DNA from: Paludibacter sp.
Lineage (GTDB): Bacteria > Bacteroidota > Bacteroidia > Bacteroidales > Paludibacteraceae
NCBI GenBank assembly: GCA_028705705.1
Contig: JAQWCZ010000159.1
Location: 1-5,343, forward strand
Length of the DNA: 5,343 nucleotides
Reading direction: 5' to 3'
Below are positions 1 to 5,199 of the stretch, piece after piece (positions within the stretch are counted from its first letter, which is position 1; every line of letters starts with the position of its first letter). The position numbers were made by a program, and so were the translations under genes. The notes beneath the pieces were generated by a model. That model saw nothing but the letters and a program-made list of their open reading frames with translations. It had not been told where the DNA came from and made no database searches.

Positions 1-1
1 C

Positions 2-514
2 ATGGGAAAAGCAGCTATTAAAGTCTCATATGTTGATGTAGACAAATTATTGGAGATGTTAAATGCAGCTTTGGCTGAAGAGTGGTTGGCATATTATCAG
101 TGTTGGATTGGGGCCAGATTGATGGAAGGCCCGATGAGAAGTGAAGTTGAGCCAGAATTGTTAGTTCATGCTAATGAAGAGTTGGGACATGCTGAGTTGG
201 TTGCAGCCAGAATTATTCAGTTGGGGGGTACTCCGGTTATTAATCCTGCTCAATGGACAAAGTTAGCCAGGTGTTCGTACGATGAACCATCTGATCCTTA
301 TATTGAAATAATACTTGAGCAAAACCTGAAAGGGGAAAGATGTGCTATTCAACGTTATGAAGAAATCGCTGACTTTACGGCAGGAAAAGACCATGCAACA
401 CATCGAATGGCAGTTCAGATTTTAAATGATGAACTTGAACATGAGGATGATATCGAAGCTTGGTTAACTGATCTGACCAGGATGAAAAAAGAATGGGAAA
501 AAATCAGAATGTAA
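2..514 (+). CDS. DPS-like ferritin (DPSL / thioferritin)
   Basis: A 170-residue ferritin-superfamily protein, predicted to be a cytosolic four-helix bundle that assembles into a cage, oxidises Fe(II) with peroxide or O2 and stores the iron. The di-iron ligand pattern is visible: E26/E27 in helix A, E60-x-x-H63 in helix B, E112 in helix C and E144-x-x-H147 in helix D. Two cysteines, C91 (LARCSYDEP) and C114 (GERCAI), flank helix C as in DPS-like thioferritins of archaea and Bacteroides. In those proteins the pair sits beside the di-iron site, which separates them from ordinary Dps and from haem bacterioferritin. The length fits a complete protein. The ATG lies at the second base of the window, so neither a promoter nor a slightly longer start can be judged. 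The next gene starts 123 bp downstream with no obvious terminator. By analogy the role is oxidative-stress protection in an anaerobe. The family call is strong; the DPSL subtype rests on the cysteine pair and remembered family features. Confidence 0.88.
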   Translation: MGKAAIKVSYVDVDKLLEMLNAALAEEWLAYYQCWIGARLMEGPMRSEVEPELLVHANEELGHAELVAARIIQLGGTPVINPAQWTKLARCSYDEPSDPYIEIILEQNLKGERCAIQRYEEIADFTAGKDHATHRMAVQILNDELEHEDDIEAWLTDLTRMKKEWEKIRM

Positions 515-637
515 TATTGTCGTAGGGCAAACTCATTTAAGAATTAATTGTCAGGAATTCAGCAGGTAGAATACCGGTCTGAAAAGTTTTACATCAGAAA
601 ATTCAGAGCATAAATTAAAAATTATATTGTAAATAAA

Positions 638-1471
638 ATGGATTCACAAACAAGTTCCAAAAAACGCGGTGAAGGACATATCGTTGAGAAAATCCCAATT
701 CCCGACATAAGTAAAATTATATTGGTTTCTTCTGGTAAGGGTGGTGTTGGTAAATCGACTGTAGCAGCCGGCTTAGCTCTTTCTCTCGCGTTGGAAGGAT
801 ATTCGGTGGGGTTATTGGATGCAGATATTTTTGGACCTTCAGTTCCTACTTTGTTTCGTTTAACAGATGATATTCGTCCGGAAGTTGAAGAAGTTGATGG
901 TAAACACATGATGATTCCTTTTGAACGTAGTGGAATTAAAATTATGTCCATAGGCTTCTTTTTTGATGAGAAACAACCGGTAATCTGGCGTGGACCCATG
1001 GTTTCGAATGCTTTGAAGCAGTTGTTGACTCAAACTAGTTGGGGTAAGCTGGATTATCTGATTATTGATACTCCTCCTGGAACCGGAGATGTCATGATTA
1101 CCCTGCTTCAGCAATTTGAAGTCTCAGGTGCTGTTGTGGTTACAACTCCTCAATTGGTTGCATTGGCTGATGTACAGAAAACCATCAGCATGTTGCAGGA
1201 TAAAAATATCGGTACGCGGGTGTTGGGGATTGTTGAGAATATGTCGTGGTTTTCACCTGTAAATCATCCTGAGGAGAAGTATTTTCTTTTTGGAAAAGGT
1301 GGGGGTAAGCAATTAACGCTGAATTTCAATCTTCCTTTGCTCACTCAAATTCCAATCAATGAGGAGTTGGGGGTTAGTTGTGATATAGGAAATCTGAAAA
1401 GAATGTTTTCTGATCATCATATTAAATATGCTTTTGATTTATTAGTGAAAGCTGTTACAAGTAGGTTATAA
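638..1471 (+). CDS. mrp: Mrp/NBP35-family P-loop ATPase, iron-sulfur cluster carrier type
   Basis: A 277-residue cytosolic ATPase of the Mrp/ApbC/NBP35 branch of the MinD/ParA superfamily; relatives carry and transfer Fe-S clusters. The deviant Walker A GKGGVGKS is at 33-40, the Mrp signature DADIFGPSVP at 61-70, WRGPMVSNALKQ at 117-128, the Walker B/switch II DTPPGTGD at 144-151 and VENMSWF at 199-205. Two things differ from textbook Mrp. There is no N-terminal MIP18/DUF59 domain: the P-loop begins only ~30 residues in, and an in-frame TAA at 611-613 rules out an upstream extension. The CxxC after VENMS is also absent (SPVN instead), which I believe is usual in Bacteroidota Mrp proteins. The leader is A/T-rich with no Shine-Dalgarno site. 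The 514-638 gap holds no clear promoter or terminator. The truncated thioesterase fragment starts 18 bp downstream. Mrp proteins frequently neighbour DUF134 and NifX-like genes, which suits the DUF134 gene at 1970. Family call certain; cluster cargo inferred. Confidence 0.92.
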   Translation: MDSQTSSKKRGEGHIVEKIPIPDISKIILVSSGKGGVGKSTVAAGLALSLALEGYSVGLLDADIFGPSVPTLFRLTDDIRPEVEEVDGKHMMIPFERSGIKIMSIGFFFDEKQPVIWRGPMVSNALKQLLTQTSWGKLDYLIIDTPPGTGDVMITLLQQFEVSGAVVVTTPQLVALADVQKTISMLQDKNIGTRVLGIVENMSWFSPVNHPEEKYFLFGKGGGKQLTLNFNLPLLTQIPINEELGVSCDIGNLKRMFSDHHIKYAFDLLVKAVTSRL

Positions 1472-1489
1472 ATTTTAAATAATTGATTA

Positions 1490-1687
1490 ATGATTGAACA
1501 TGAATACCAATTCAGGGTTGCTTATCCTGATACTGATCGCATGGGTACTGTGCATCATGCCAATTATGTTAAGTATTATGAAGTTGCCCGATGGGAACTT
1601 TTGCGAAGCATTGTATTACCATATGCTGAACTTGAGGCCTTGTTGATACGGATGACTGGAAACTTCAGAAATACCCTGATATATTAA
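1490..1687 (+). pseudogene. Truncated acyl-CoA thioesterase (hotdog fold, YbgC/4HBT-like), N-terminal half only
   Basis: The ORF encodes 65 residues. The first ~50 match the N-terminus of YbgC/4-hydroxybenzoyl-CoA thioesterase-like hotdog proteins: EYQFRVAYPDTDRMGTVHHANYVKYYEVAR, then ELLRSI and PYAELEA. The D-T-D-x-M-G-x-V-H-H-x-N-Y stretch (14-26) contains the family's catalytic Asp and the HHANY loop. Family members run about 130-140 residues, so the central helix end and most of the beta-sheet are missing. After about residue 51 (~1642) the sequence changes to an unrelated 14-residue tail (LLIRMTGNFRNTLIY region) and stops. Neither other forward frame restores the thioesterase, so this is a deletion or join rather than a simple frameshift. 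A hotdog half-domain is very unlikely to fold. The start is the ATG 18 bp after the Mrp stop, suggesting that the intact gene was co-transcribed with mrp. The N-terminal family assignment is firm; the cause of truncation is not known. Confidence 0.75.
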
Positions 1688-1720
1688 AAAAGCCATTGAA
1701 AAACATCAAAAATAATTACT

Positions 1721-1840
1721 ATGAGCAACAAAAAGATCATTATCATCGGCGTTTCTGCTGCCGGACCCAAAGCTGCCTGCAAAGCTTACAGATTGGATGA
1801 AAATGAGGAAAGCCTGCGTTACTATGGTCTGGCCGTATAA
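1721..1840 (+). pseudogene. Remnant of FAD-dependent pyridine nucleotide-disulfide oxidoreductase (CoA-disulfide reductase/NADH oxidase type), N-terminus only
   Basis: A 39-codon ORF starts with ATG 5 bp after a possible upstream stop (1713-1715). Residues 1-31 read as the first Rossmann beta-alpha unit of the CoA-disulfide reductase/NADH oxidase family: MSNKKIIIIGVSAAGPKAAC, then KAYRLDENEE. Intact relatives typically start KIIIIGGVAAGPKAAAKARRLDP and are 450-560 residues, or ~800 with rhodanese fusions. The fragment keeps the dinucleotide-binding glycine loop (G10, A14, G15), with GVSAAG in place of the usual GGVAAG. It loses homology at about residue 31 (~1813), ends SLRYYGLAV-stop, and lacks the CxxP/SYAGCGLPY region and everything after. 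It cannot be functional as read. The start is convincing from the motif; the 3' tail is unassigned and may derive from another gene. The 1841-1933 stretch that follows is AT-rich with no gene. Confidence 0.6.
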
Positions 1841-1910
1841 AAGAGAATTATAACTTTTATGATAATACAATTATATAGATGGATCTGATTGTTAAAATTG
1901 TGCAGAGATA

Positions 1911-1928
1911 TAGATTAGCCTGAATCTA
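1911..1928. repeat. Inverted repeat in the -33 region of the DUF134 promoter (operator candidate)
   Basis: TAGATT (1911-1916) and AATCTA (1923-1928) form a perfect 6-bp inverted repeat around the 6-nt spacer AGCCTG. It ends 5 bp before the TATTTTTG -7 element and covers where the -33 contacts would lie, a typical place for a repressor or autoregulatory site. The adjacent gene encodes a DNA-binding protein, so autoregulation is an obvious hypothesis. Short AT-rich repeats do occur by chance, hence the low confidence. Confidence 0.35.
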
Positions 1929-1933
1929 ATTTG

Positions 1934-1941
1934 TATTTTTG
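1934..1941 (+). promoter_or_regulatory. Bacteroidota-type promoter -7 element (TATTTTTG) for the DUF134-MBL operon
   Basis: TATTTTTG matches the Bacteroidota -7 consensus TAnnTTTG. It lies 28 bp before the DUF134 ATG, which would give a leader of roughly 20 nt. No good TTTG -33 box is present at the expected spacing; the region instead holds the TAGATT/AATCTA inverted repeat. A weak -33 with an operator-like repeat suggests a regulated promoter. Found by motif and position only. Confidence 0.5.
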
Positions 1942-1969
1942 TGCAACTTAATCACGCAGTATTTAAAGT

Positions 1970-2386
1970 ATGCCTCGCCCCAAACAACATAGAAAAGTCG
2001 GTTTCCCTCCACTCATGAAAGGGTATAAGCCTTTTGGTATTCCCCGATCGGAACTTGAAACCATCGTGCTGCATTTTGATGAGTACGAAGCCATTCGTCT
2101 GCTTGATTATGAAGGCTTGATGCAGGAACAGGCAGCGGAGCGGATGAATGTGTCGCGACCAACCCTGACCCGCATTTATGAACAGGCACGGCGTTCGATG
2201 GCCAAAGCTTTTGTCGAAGGAAAAATGATTGTCATCGAAGGTGGTAATGTGGAATTTGACCGGGATTGGTACCGCTGTAAGAAATGCTATAAACTTATTG
2301 AAGGAAAAGCCAATCACGTAAGGTGCAAACAATGCATCAAATATGGCGATGATGAATTAGTGCCAATAATAAGTAAAGAGGAATGA
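1970..2386 (+). CDS. DUF134 / UPF0251 family predicted DNA-binding protein
   Basis: A 138-residue protein of the DUF134 (UPF0251, COG1342) family. The family hallmarks are present: the MPRPKQHRKVGFPP N-terminus, YKPFGIP at 19-25, and a sigma-70 region-4-like helix-turn-helix at about 36-80 (FDEYEAIRLLDYEGLMQEQA, then AERMNVSRPTLTRIYEQAR). S62-R63-P64-T65 starts the recognition helix. A C-terminal C103-x2-C106 ... C119-x2-C122 quartet could bind zinc or possibly an Fe-S cluster, making it a metal- or redox-sensing candidate. The protein is cytosolic. It is the first gene of a two-gene operon: its TGA overlaps the ATG of the MBL gene by 4 bp, so the two are translationally coupled. It has its own -7 element at 1934 and an upstream inverted repeat that it may bind itself. 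DUF134 genes are commonly found with Mrp and NifX-like genes, but the function is experimentally poorly defined. Family certain; regulator role inferred from the helix-turn-helix. Confidence 0.92.
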   Translation: MPRPKQHRKVGFPPLMKGYKPFGIPRSELETIVLHFDEYEAIRLLDYEGLMQEQAAERMNVSRPTLTRIYEQARRSMAKAFVEGKMIVIEGGNVEFDRDWYRCKKCYKLIEGKANHVRCKQCIKYGDDELVPIISKEE

Positions 2387-3219
2387 AACTGATTGTATTA
2401 TCCGATAACAGGGTGCATGATGCTGATTTTGAATCGGAGCATGGCTTGTCGGTATATCTTGAGACTGATGAGTATAAATATCTTTTTGATACCGGAGCAT
2501 CTGATGTTTTTGTCCGAAATGCTGCCAAAGCAGGCGTGGATCTTACGCAGGTGGATTATGTGTTTATTTCGCATGGGCATCGCGACCATGCCGGTGGACT
2601 GGAGCAATTCCTGCAATTGAACCTGAAAGCGAAGGTGGTGCTTTCCAAATATGCCCTGAACAGAAAGTATTACTCCAAACGAACCGGTTTCCGCGAAATT
2701 GGTGTGGAATTGGATTTGTCAAGATATCCCAACCGTTTTTTGTTTGTTGAAGACCATCCTGTGTTGGGGGACGAAATTCACGTGTTAAAACCTTTTGTGC
2801 GCTTATTTCCTATCCCAAAAGGAAACAGAACGCTTTACAGGGAGAGCGAAAGCGGACTCGTATTGGATGAATTCAAACATGAAATTGTTGTCGCAATTGG
2901 AGGTAAAGAGCTTTTTGTTTTTACTGGCTGTGCGCATCTGGGTTTGCTGAACATGCTCGAATCGGTCTCGGTAGCAACCGGTAAGCCGATTCGTCATGTG
3001 CTTGGTGGTTTTCATCTCCTGGATAGTACCGATAATCAGTTATACGAAAATCCCGATGCCATCGAATCCATTATTCAGCAAGTCCGGAATCACTATCCCG
3101 ATACTTTGTTTTACACCGGTCATTGTACCGGTGATGAGGTATGCCGAAATTTAACTCATCAGCTTCCTGATCAAATGAAAGTTTTTTATGCCGGGATGGA
3201 AGTTGATTTGAAAGGGTGA
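2383..3219 (+). CDS. MBL-fold metallohydrolase, COG1237 (MptE / dihydropterin phosphodiesterase-like)
   Basis: A 278-residue cytosolic metallo-beta-lactamase-fold protein of the COG1237 group. That group is often annotated 7,8-dihydropterin-6-yl-methyl-4-(beta-D-ribofuranosyl)aminobenzene-5'-phosphate synthase, although most bacterial members have no proven substrate. The N-terminal strand MKLIVLSDN and FDTGASD (35-41) are typical. The metal-binding H64-G-H-R-D-H69 motif is intact, followed by AGG. Later ligands are also present: GCAHLG with H185, GGFHLL with H211, and the C-terminal TGHCTG (245-250) characteristic of the group, so an active di-metal site is likely. The start overlaps the DUF134 stop (ATGA), with a purine-rich AAAGAGG just upstream. 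COG1237 proteins recur beside DUF134, Mrp and NifX-like genes, suggesting a role linked to metal-cluster or cofactor chemistry rather than methanopterin synthesis. The fold and motif assignment is secure; the reaction is unknown. Confidence 0.9.
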   Translation: MKLIVLSDNRVHDADFESEHGLSVYLETDEYKYLFDTGASDVFVRNAAKAGVDLTQVDYVFISHGHRDHAGGLEQFLQLNLKAKVVLSKYALNRKYYSKRTGFREIGVELDLSRYPNRFLFVEDHPVLGDEIHVLKPFVRLFPIPKGNRTLYRESESGLVLDEFKHEIVVAIGGKELFVFTGCAHLGLLNMLESVSVATGKPIRHVLGGFHLLDSTDNQLYENPDAIESIIQQVRNHYPDTLFYTGHCTGDEVCRNLTHQLPDQMKVFYAGMEVDLKG

Positions 3220-3351
3220 TTATTATTAAATCTATTCGTCCGAGCAACCTACCACTATTGAAGAATCTCCATATGGTAAATACAACACACTTTCACTACT
3301 GCTGGTGTTGAGTACTATACTAAGTCATCGTGTTTTTTAATATAAAATCTG

Positions 3352-3359
3352 TATATTTG
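3352..3359 (+). promoter_or_regulatory. Bacteroidota-type promoter -7 element (TATATTTG) for the DUF1016 nuclease gene
   Basis: TATATTTG fits TAnnTTTG and lies 96 bp before the nuclease ATG, predicting a leader of about 90 nt. A T-run (3333-3338) upstream is only a weak -33 candidate. The 236-bp gap after the MBL gene (3220-3455) holds this element and a small hairpin (3374-3397) and no ORF of note, so the nuclease gene appears to be transcribed independently of the DUF134-MBL operon. Confidence 0.5.
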
Positions 3360-3373
3360 CGTATCCCAAATCA

Positions 3374-3397
3374 AATTACAGAGCAGACTCTGAATTG
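3374..3397 (+). repeat. Short inverted repeat in the nuclease 5' leader
   Basis: AATT(A)CAGAG - CAGA - CTCTGAATT can pair as 9 bp with one bulged A and a 4-nt loop. It lies ~15-38 bp downstream of the -7 element, inside the predicted untranslated leader and ~58 bp before the ATG. It could be an RNA hairpin or an operator. No U-tract follows, so it is not a terminator. The core perfect stem is only 5 bp, so it may be coincidence. Confidence 0.25.
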
Positions 3398-3455
3398 TTT
3401 ACACAGTCACATGCTCTCGGGAAAGATGTTATAAACCAATTAAAAAACCTGAATT

Positions 3456-4469
3456 ATGAGTGAATTTGTAGAAAAAAGTGCCGGCAATTTTGTTGAAGAA
3501 ATTAAGATTATTATCGGACAAGCCCGGGCGAAAGCCATTCGAAGTGTTGAATTTCACAGGGTTGAAATGTACTGGAAGTTAGGTGAGCGAATTTTTGAAG
3601 AAGAGCAGCAAGGTCAGGATCGGGCTGATTATGGGAGTTATCTCATCCGTAGTTTGTCGGAACAACTATTACCTGAATTTGGAAGTGAATTTTCTGTGCG
3701 AACTTTAGAACAAGCGCGACAGTTTTACCGCACTTTCCCAATTGCGAACGCATTGCGTTCGCAATTGAACTGGACACAGTACAGAATGTTGATACAAATA
3801 GAGAATGTCTCTAAACGAGAATACTATGAACTTGAAGCAGTGAAAAACGCCTGGACCGGGCGTGAATTGGAACGACAAATTAATTCGAATCTTTATGAAC
3901 GCTTGTTGTTGAGTAACGATAAAGAAGCTGTATTGGCTGTGGCACGGAATGAGCGACTGCCGGAAACACCCAGTGAGATAGTAAAAGACCCAATGATACT
4001 CGAATTTCTCGGGTTGGAACGGAAGCCTCAGTTTTATGAGAAAGACCTTGAATCGGCGCTTATCCAACAATTACAACATTTTATGCTGGAGTTGGGAAAT
4101 GGTTATTGCTTTGTAGCCCGACAAAGACGCTTTTTGATAGAAGACGATGAGTTTTTTGCCAATCTCGTTTTTTACAACCGCTTGATGCGTTGTTTCGTGA
4201 TAGTGGAAATTAAAACCAATAAAATTACCCTTAACGATCTTGGGCAACTTCAAATGTATGTCAACTATTTCGACCGTTACGAACGAATGCCTGATGAAAA
4301 TCCTACGATCGGGATATTACTCTGTGCAAGCAAAAACAATGAAATGGTAAAACTGGCACTACCGGAACACAATAAAACTATTTTGGCAAGTCAATACAAA
4401 CTGTATTTGCCTACTGAGCAGCAATTGTTGAATGAAATTAAAAGAGAGTTGGGAGATGGAGGAATTTAA
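3456..4469 (+). CDS. PDDEXK nuclease domain protein, DUF1016/YhcG family
   Basis: A 337-residue cytosolic protein with the DUF1016 architecture. The N-terminal helical domain (about 12-165) includes YWKLGERI (39-46), DYGSYLIRSLSEQL (58-71), SVRTLEQARQFYRTFP (80-95) and LNWTQYRMLIQI (104-115). A PDDEXK nuclease-like C-terminal domain covers about 185-330, with FLGL, LVFYNRLMRCFVIVEIKTNK (237-256), DLGQLQMYVNYFDR (261-274), NPTIGILLC (282-290) and LASQYKLYLP (310-319). The length is normal for the family. YhcG-type proteins are widespread, horizontally mobile and poorly characterised; a DNA-processing or defence role is assumed. E251-x-K253 supplies the ExK half-site. The position usually held by catalytic Asp, in the 'xDLVFYN' motif, is Asn236 (AAT, 4161-4163), so activity may be lost or altered. 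The gene carries a perfect 13-bp hairpin at 3739-3767. It has its own promoter at 3352 and converges with the AlkD-like gene. Family sure; function open. Confidence 0.9.
   Translation: MSEFVEKSAGNFVEEIKIIIGQARAKAIRSVEFHRVEMYWKLGERIFEEEQQGQDRADYGSYLIRSLSEQLLPEFGSEFSVRTLEQARQFYRTFPIANALRSQLNWTQYRMLIQIENVSKREYYELEAVKNAWTGRELERQINSNLYERLLLSNDKEAVLAVARNERLPETPSEIVKDPMILEFLGLERKPQFYEKDLESALIQQLQHFMLELGNGYCFVARQRRFLIEDDEFFANLVFYNRLMRCFVIVEIKTNKITLNDLGQLQMYVNYFDRYERMPDENPTIGILLCASKNNEMVKLALPEHNKTILASQYKLYLPTEQQLLNEIKRELGDGGI
3739..3767. repeat. Perfect 13-bp inverted repeat with 3-nt loop inside the nuclease gene
   Basis: CAATTGCGAACGC (3739-3751) and GCGTTCGCAATTG (3755-3767) are exact reverse complements separated by ATT. 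It is the strongest palindrome I see in the window. It encodes residues 95-104 and neighbours (PIANALRSQLN), which lie in a conserved stretch of the family, so the repeat is compatible with normal coding length. It could form an mRNA hairpin or a DNA cruciform, or be a protein-binding or mobile palindromic element. Confidence 0.7.
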
Positions 4470-4563
4470 ATCTTTAAGAAAAAAAATAATGATAATGACA
4501 TAAGAGTTACAGCGAAAATTGCAGATAAAGTAAATTCTTTAATCCAAAAAGATTAGGAATAAC

Positions 4564-4588
4564 GAAAAAAAGAACCAATATTTTTTTC
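4564..4588. terminator. Weak A/T hairpin between convergent genes (possible bidirectional terminator)
   Basis: GAAAAAAA (4564-4571) and TTTTTTTC (4581-4588) form an 8-bp inverted repeat with a 9-nt loop, in the 130-bp gap between the convergent nuclease (+) and AlkD-like (-) stops. It offers a T-run in both directions but has almost no GC in the stem, so it would be a poor intrinsic terminator. Reported for position only. Confidence 0.22.
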
Positions 4589-4599
4589 TTCCTTTGCAA

Positions 4600-5199
4600 T
4601 TACTTCTCCATCGCCTTCTTTCTCATTTCATCAGGCATCTTCTCAATGGCATAACGCAAGGCTGTGCGAGGCATGACAGCTTTGTGTTGCATCACGTAAC
4701 TAAAGACTTCCTGCTGGTTCGCCTGACTGGCAGCTTTTAACATCCAGCCATAACCTTTCTGAACCAGATCATCCTGATCTAAAAGCAAAATGTCGGCAAT
4801 TTCGAAAATATCCGGCAGGAATTTGCCTTTTCGGGCCGGAATAATCAGACTTACTGCTGCTGCTCGTTTCACCCAACGGTTATCGGAATGAGCAAATTCT
4901 TTTAATTTGGAAATATATTCTGGAAATTTTTCAATGAAATCACCTACCGTATGGTTACAAAGTGTATCGCATGATGCCCAGTTGTTCACATACTTGTTTA
5001 TCCACCTTTCGAATACCTGAAAATCCGCCGGTTTGTATTGTTTACGTATGTTATATGACCAGTTGCAGGCGATAAATGATTCCTCCAGATAACCAGATTG
5101 CCAAAGTTGATCGCAAAGAGACAGAATCACTGACTTGGGCTCGTTTTCAACCTGTTTGAAAAACTCCTTGCCAATTTTTTCCACAGTTGGGACTTTCAC
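4600..5199 (-). CDS. alkD: AlkD-like DNA alkylation repair glycosylase (COG4912), 5'-truncated
   Basis: A 199-codon ORF encoding HEAT-like-repeat DNA glycosylase sequence. AlkD proteins excise N3- and N7-alkylpurines without base flipping. Family landmarks: [13 protein letters not shown] (28-40), [16 protein letters not shown] (63-78), [11 protein letters not shown] (106-116), RKGKFL (123-128), [12 protein letters not shown] (144-155) and [16 protein letters not shown] (174-189). W74, D78, R112 and W152 correspond to Bacillus cereus AlkD W109, D113, R148 and W187 with a steady offset of ~35. The active-site cleft is therefore conserved, but the first ~35 residues are missing. The first codon (5197-5199) is GTG and is most likely an internal Val: in-frame YGV precedes KVPTV, and the frame stays open to a TAA at 5248-5250, with no ATG. 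From about 5206 the DNA belongs instead to a plus-strand ThrRS gene. This is therefore a partial gene cut at a breakpoint or contig join. Its 3' end faces the nuclease gene. Confidence 0.85.
   Translation of the reverse strand: MKVPTVEKIGKEFFKQVENEPKSVILSLCDQLWQSGYLEESFIACNWSYNIRKQYKPADFQVFERWINKYVNNWASCDTLCNHTVGDFIEKFPEYISKLKEFAHSDNRWVKRAAAVSLIIPARKGKFLPDIFEIADILLLDQDDLVQKGYGWMLKAASQANQQEVFSYVMQHKAVMPRTALRYAIEKMPDEMRKKAMEK

Noticed and set aside
541..560. GAATT...AATTC inverted repeat after the ferritin gene as a terminator
   Set aside because: Only a 5-bp stem with a 10-nt loop and no T-run; too weak to call.
622..999. Minus-strand ORF opposite the Mrp gene
   Set aside because: It is the antisense of a strongly conserved Mrp P-loop region, has no recognisable motif and has no start context. 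The same applies to 860-1114 (-).
1707..1714. Minus-strand TAnnTTTG match (CAAAAATA on the plus strand)
   Set aside because: No minus-strand gene lies downstream of it; A/T-rich DNA yields such matches by chance.
1952..2332. Minus-strand ORF opposite DUF134
   Set aside because: A shadow frame of a conserved gene; it would run through the DUF134 promoter and resembles no family I know.
2393..2620. Alternative-frame ORFs within the MBL gene (also 2337-2528, 2398-2616 and 2803-3015 on the minus strand)
   Set aside because: The MBL frame carries the intact HxHxDH motif and family landmarks throughout; the others are out-of-frame or antisense by-products.
3283..3310. CAACAC...GTGTTG inverted repeat downstream of the MBL gene as a terminator
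   Set aside because: A 6-bp stem with a 16-nt loop, and the nearest T-run is 20 bp further on; not a credible intrinsic terminator.
3705..4253. Minus-strand ORFs opposite the DUF1016 nuclease (3705-4070 and 4071-4253)
   Set aside because: Antisense to conserved family blocks, with no supporting motifs or promoter.
5197..5199. GTG as the real start of the AlkD-like protein
   Set aside because: In-frame family-like residues continue upstream (YGV) and ~35 residues, by comparison with B. cereus AlkD, are missing, so this codon is an internal Val exposed by the breakpoint.
3456..5199. Nuclease plus AlkD-like gene as a defence system
   Set aside because: The genes are convergent, not an operon; each is found alone in many genomes, and the AlkD-like gene is truncated at a likely contig seam. 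Nothing here supports a joint system.
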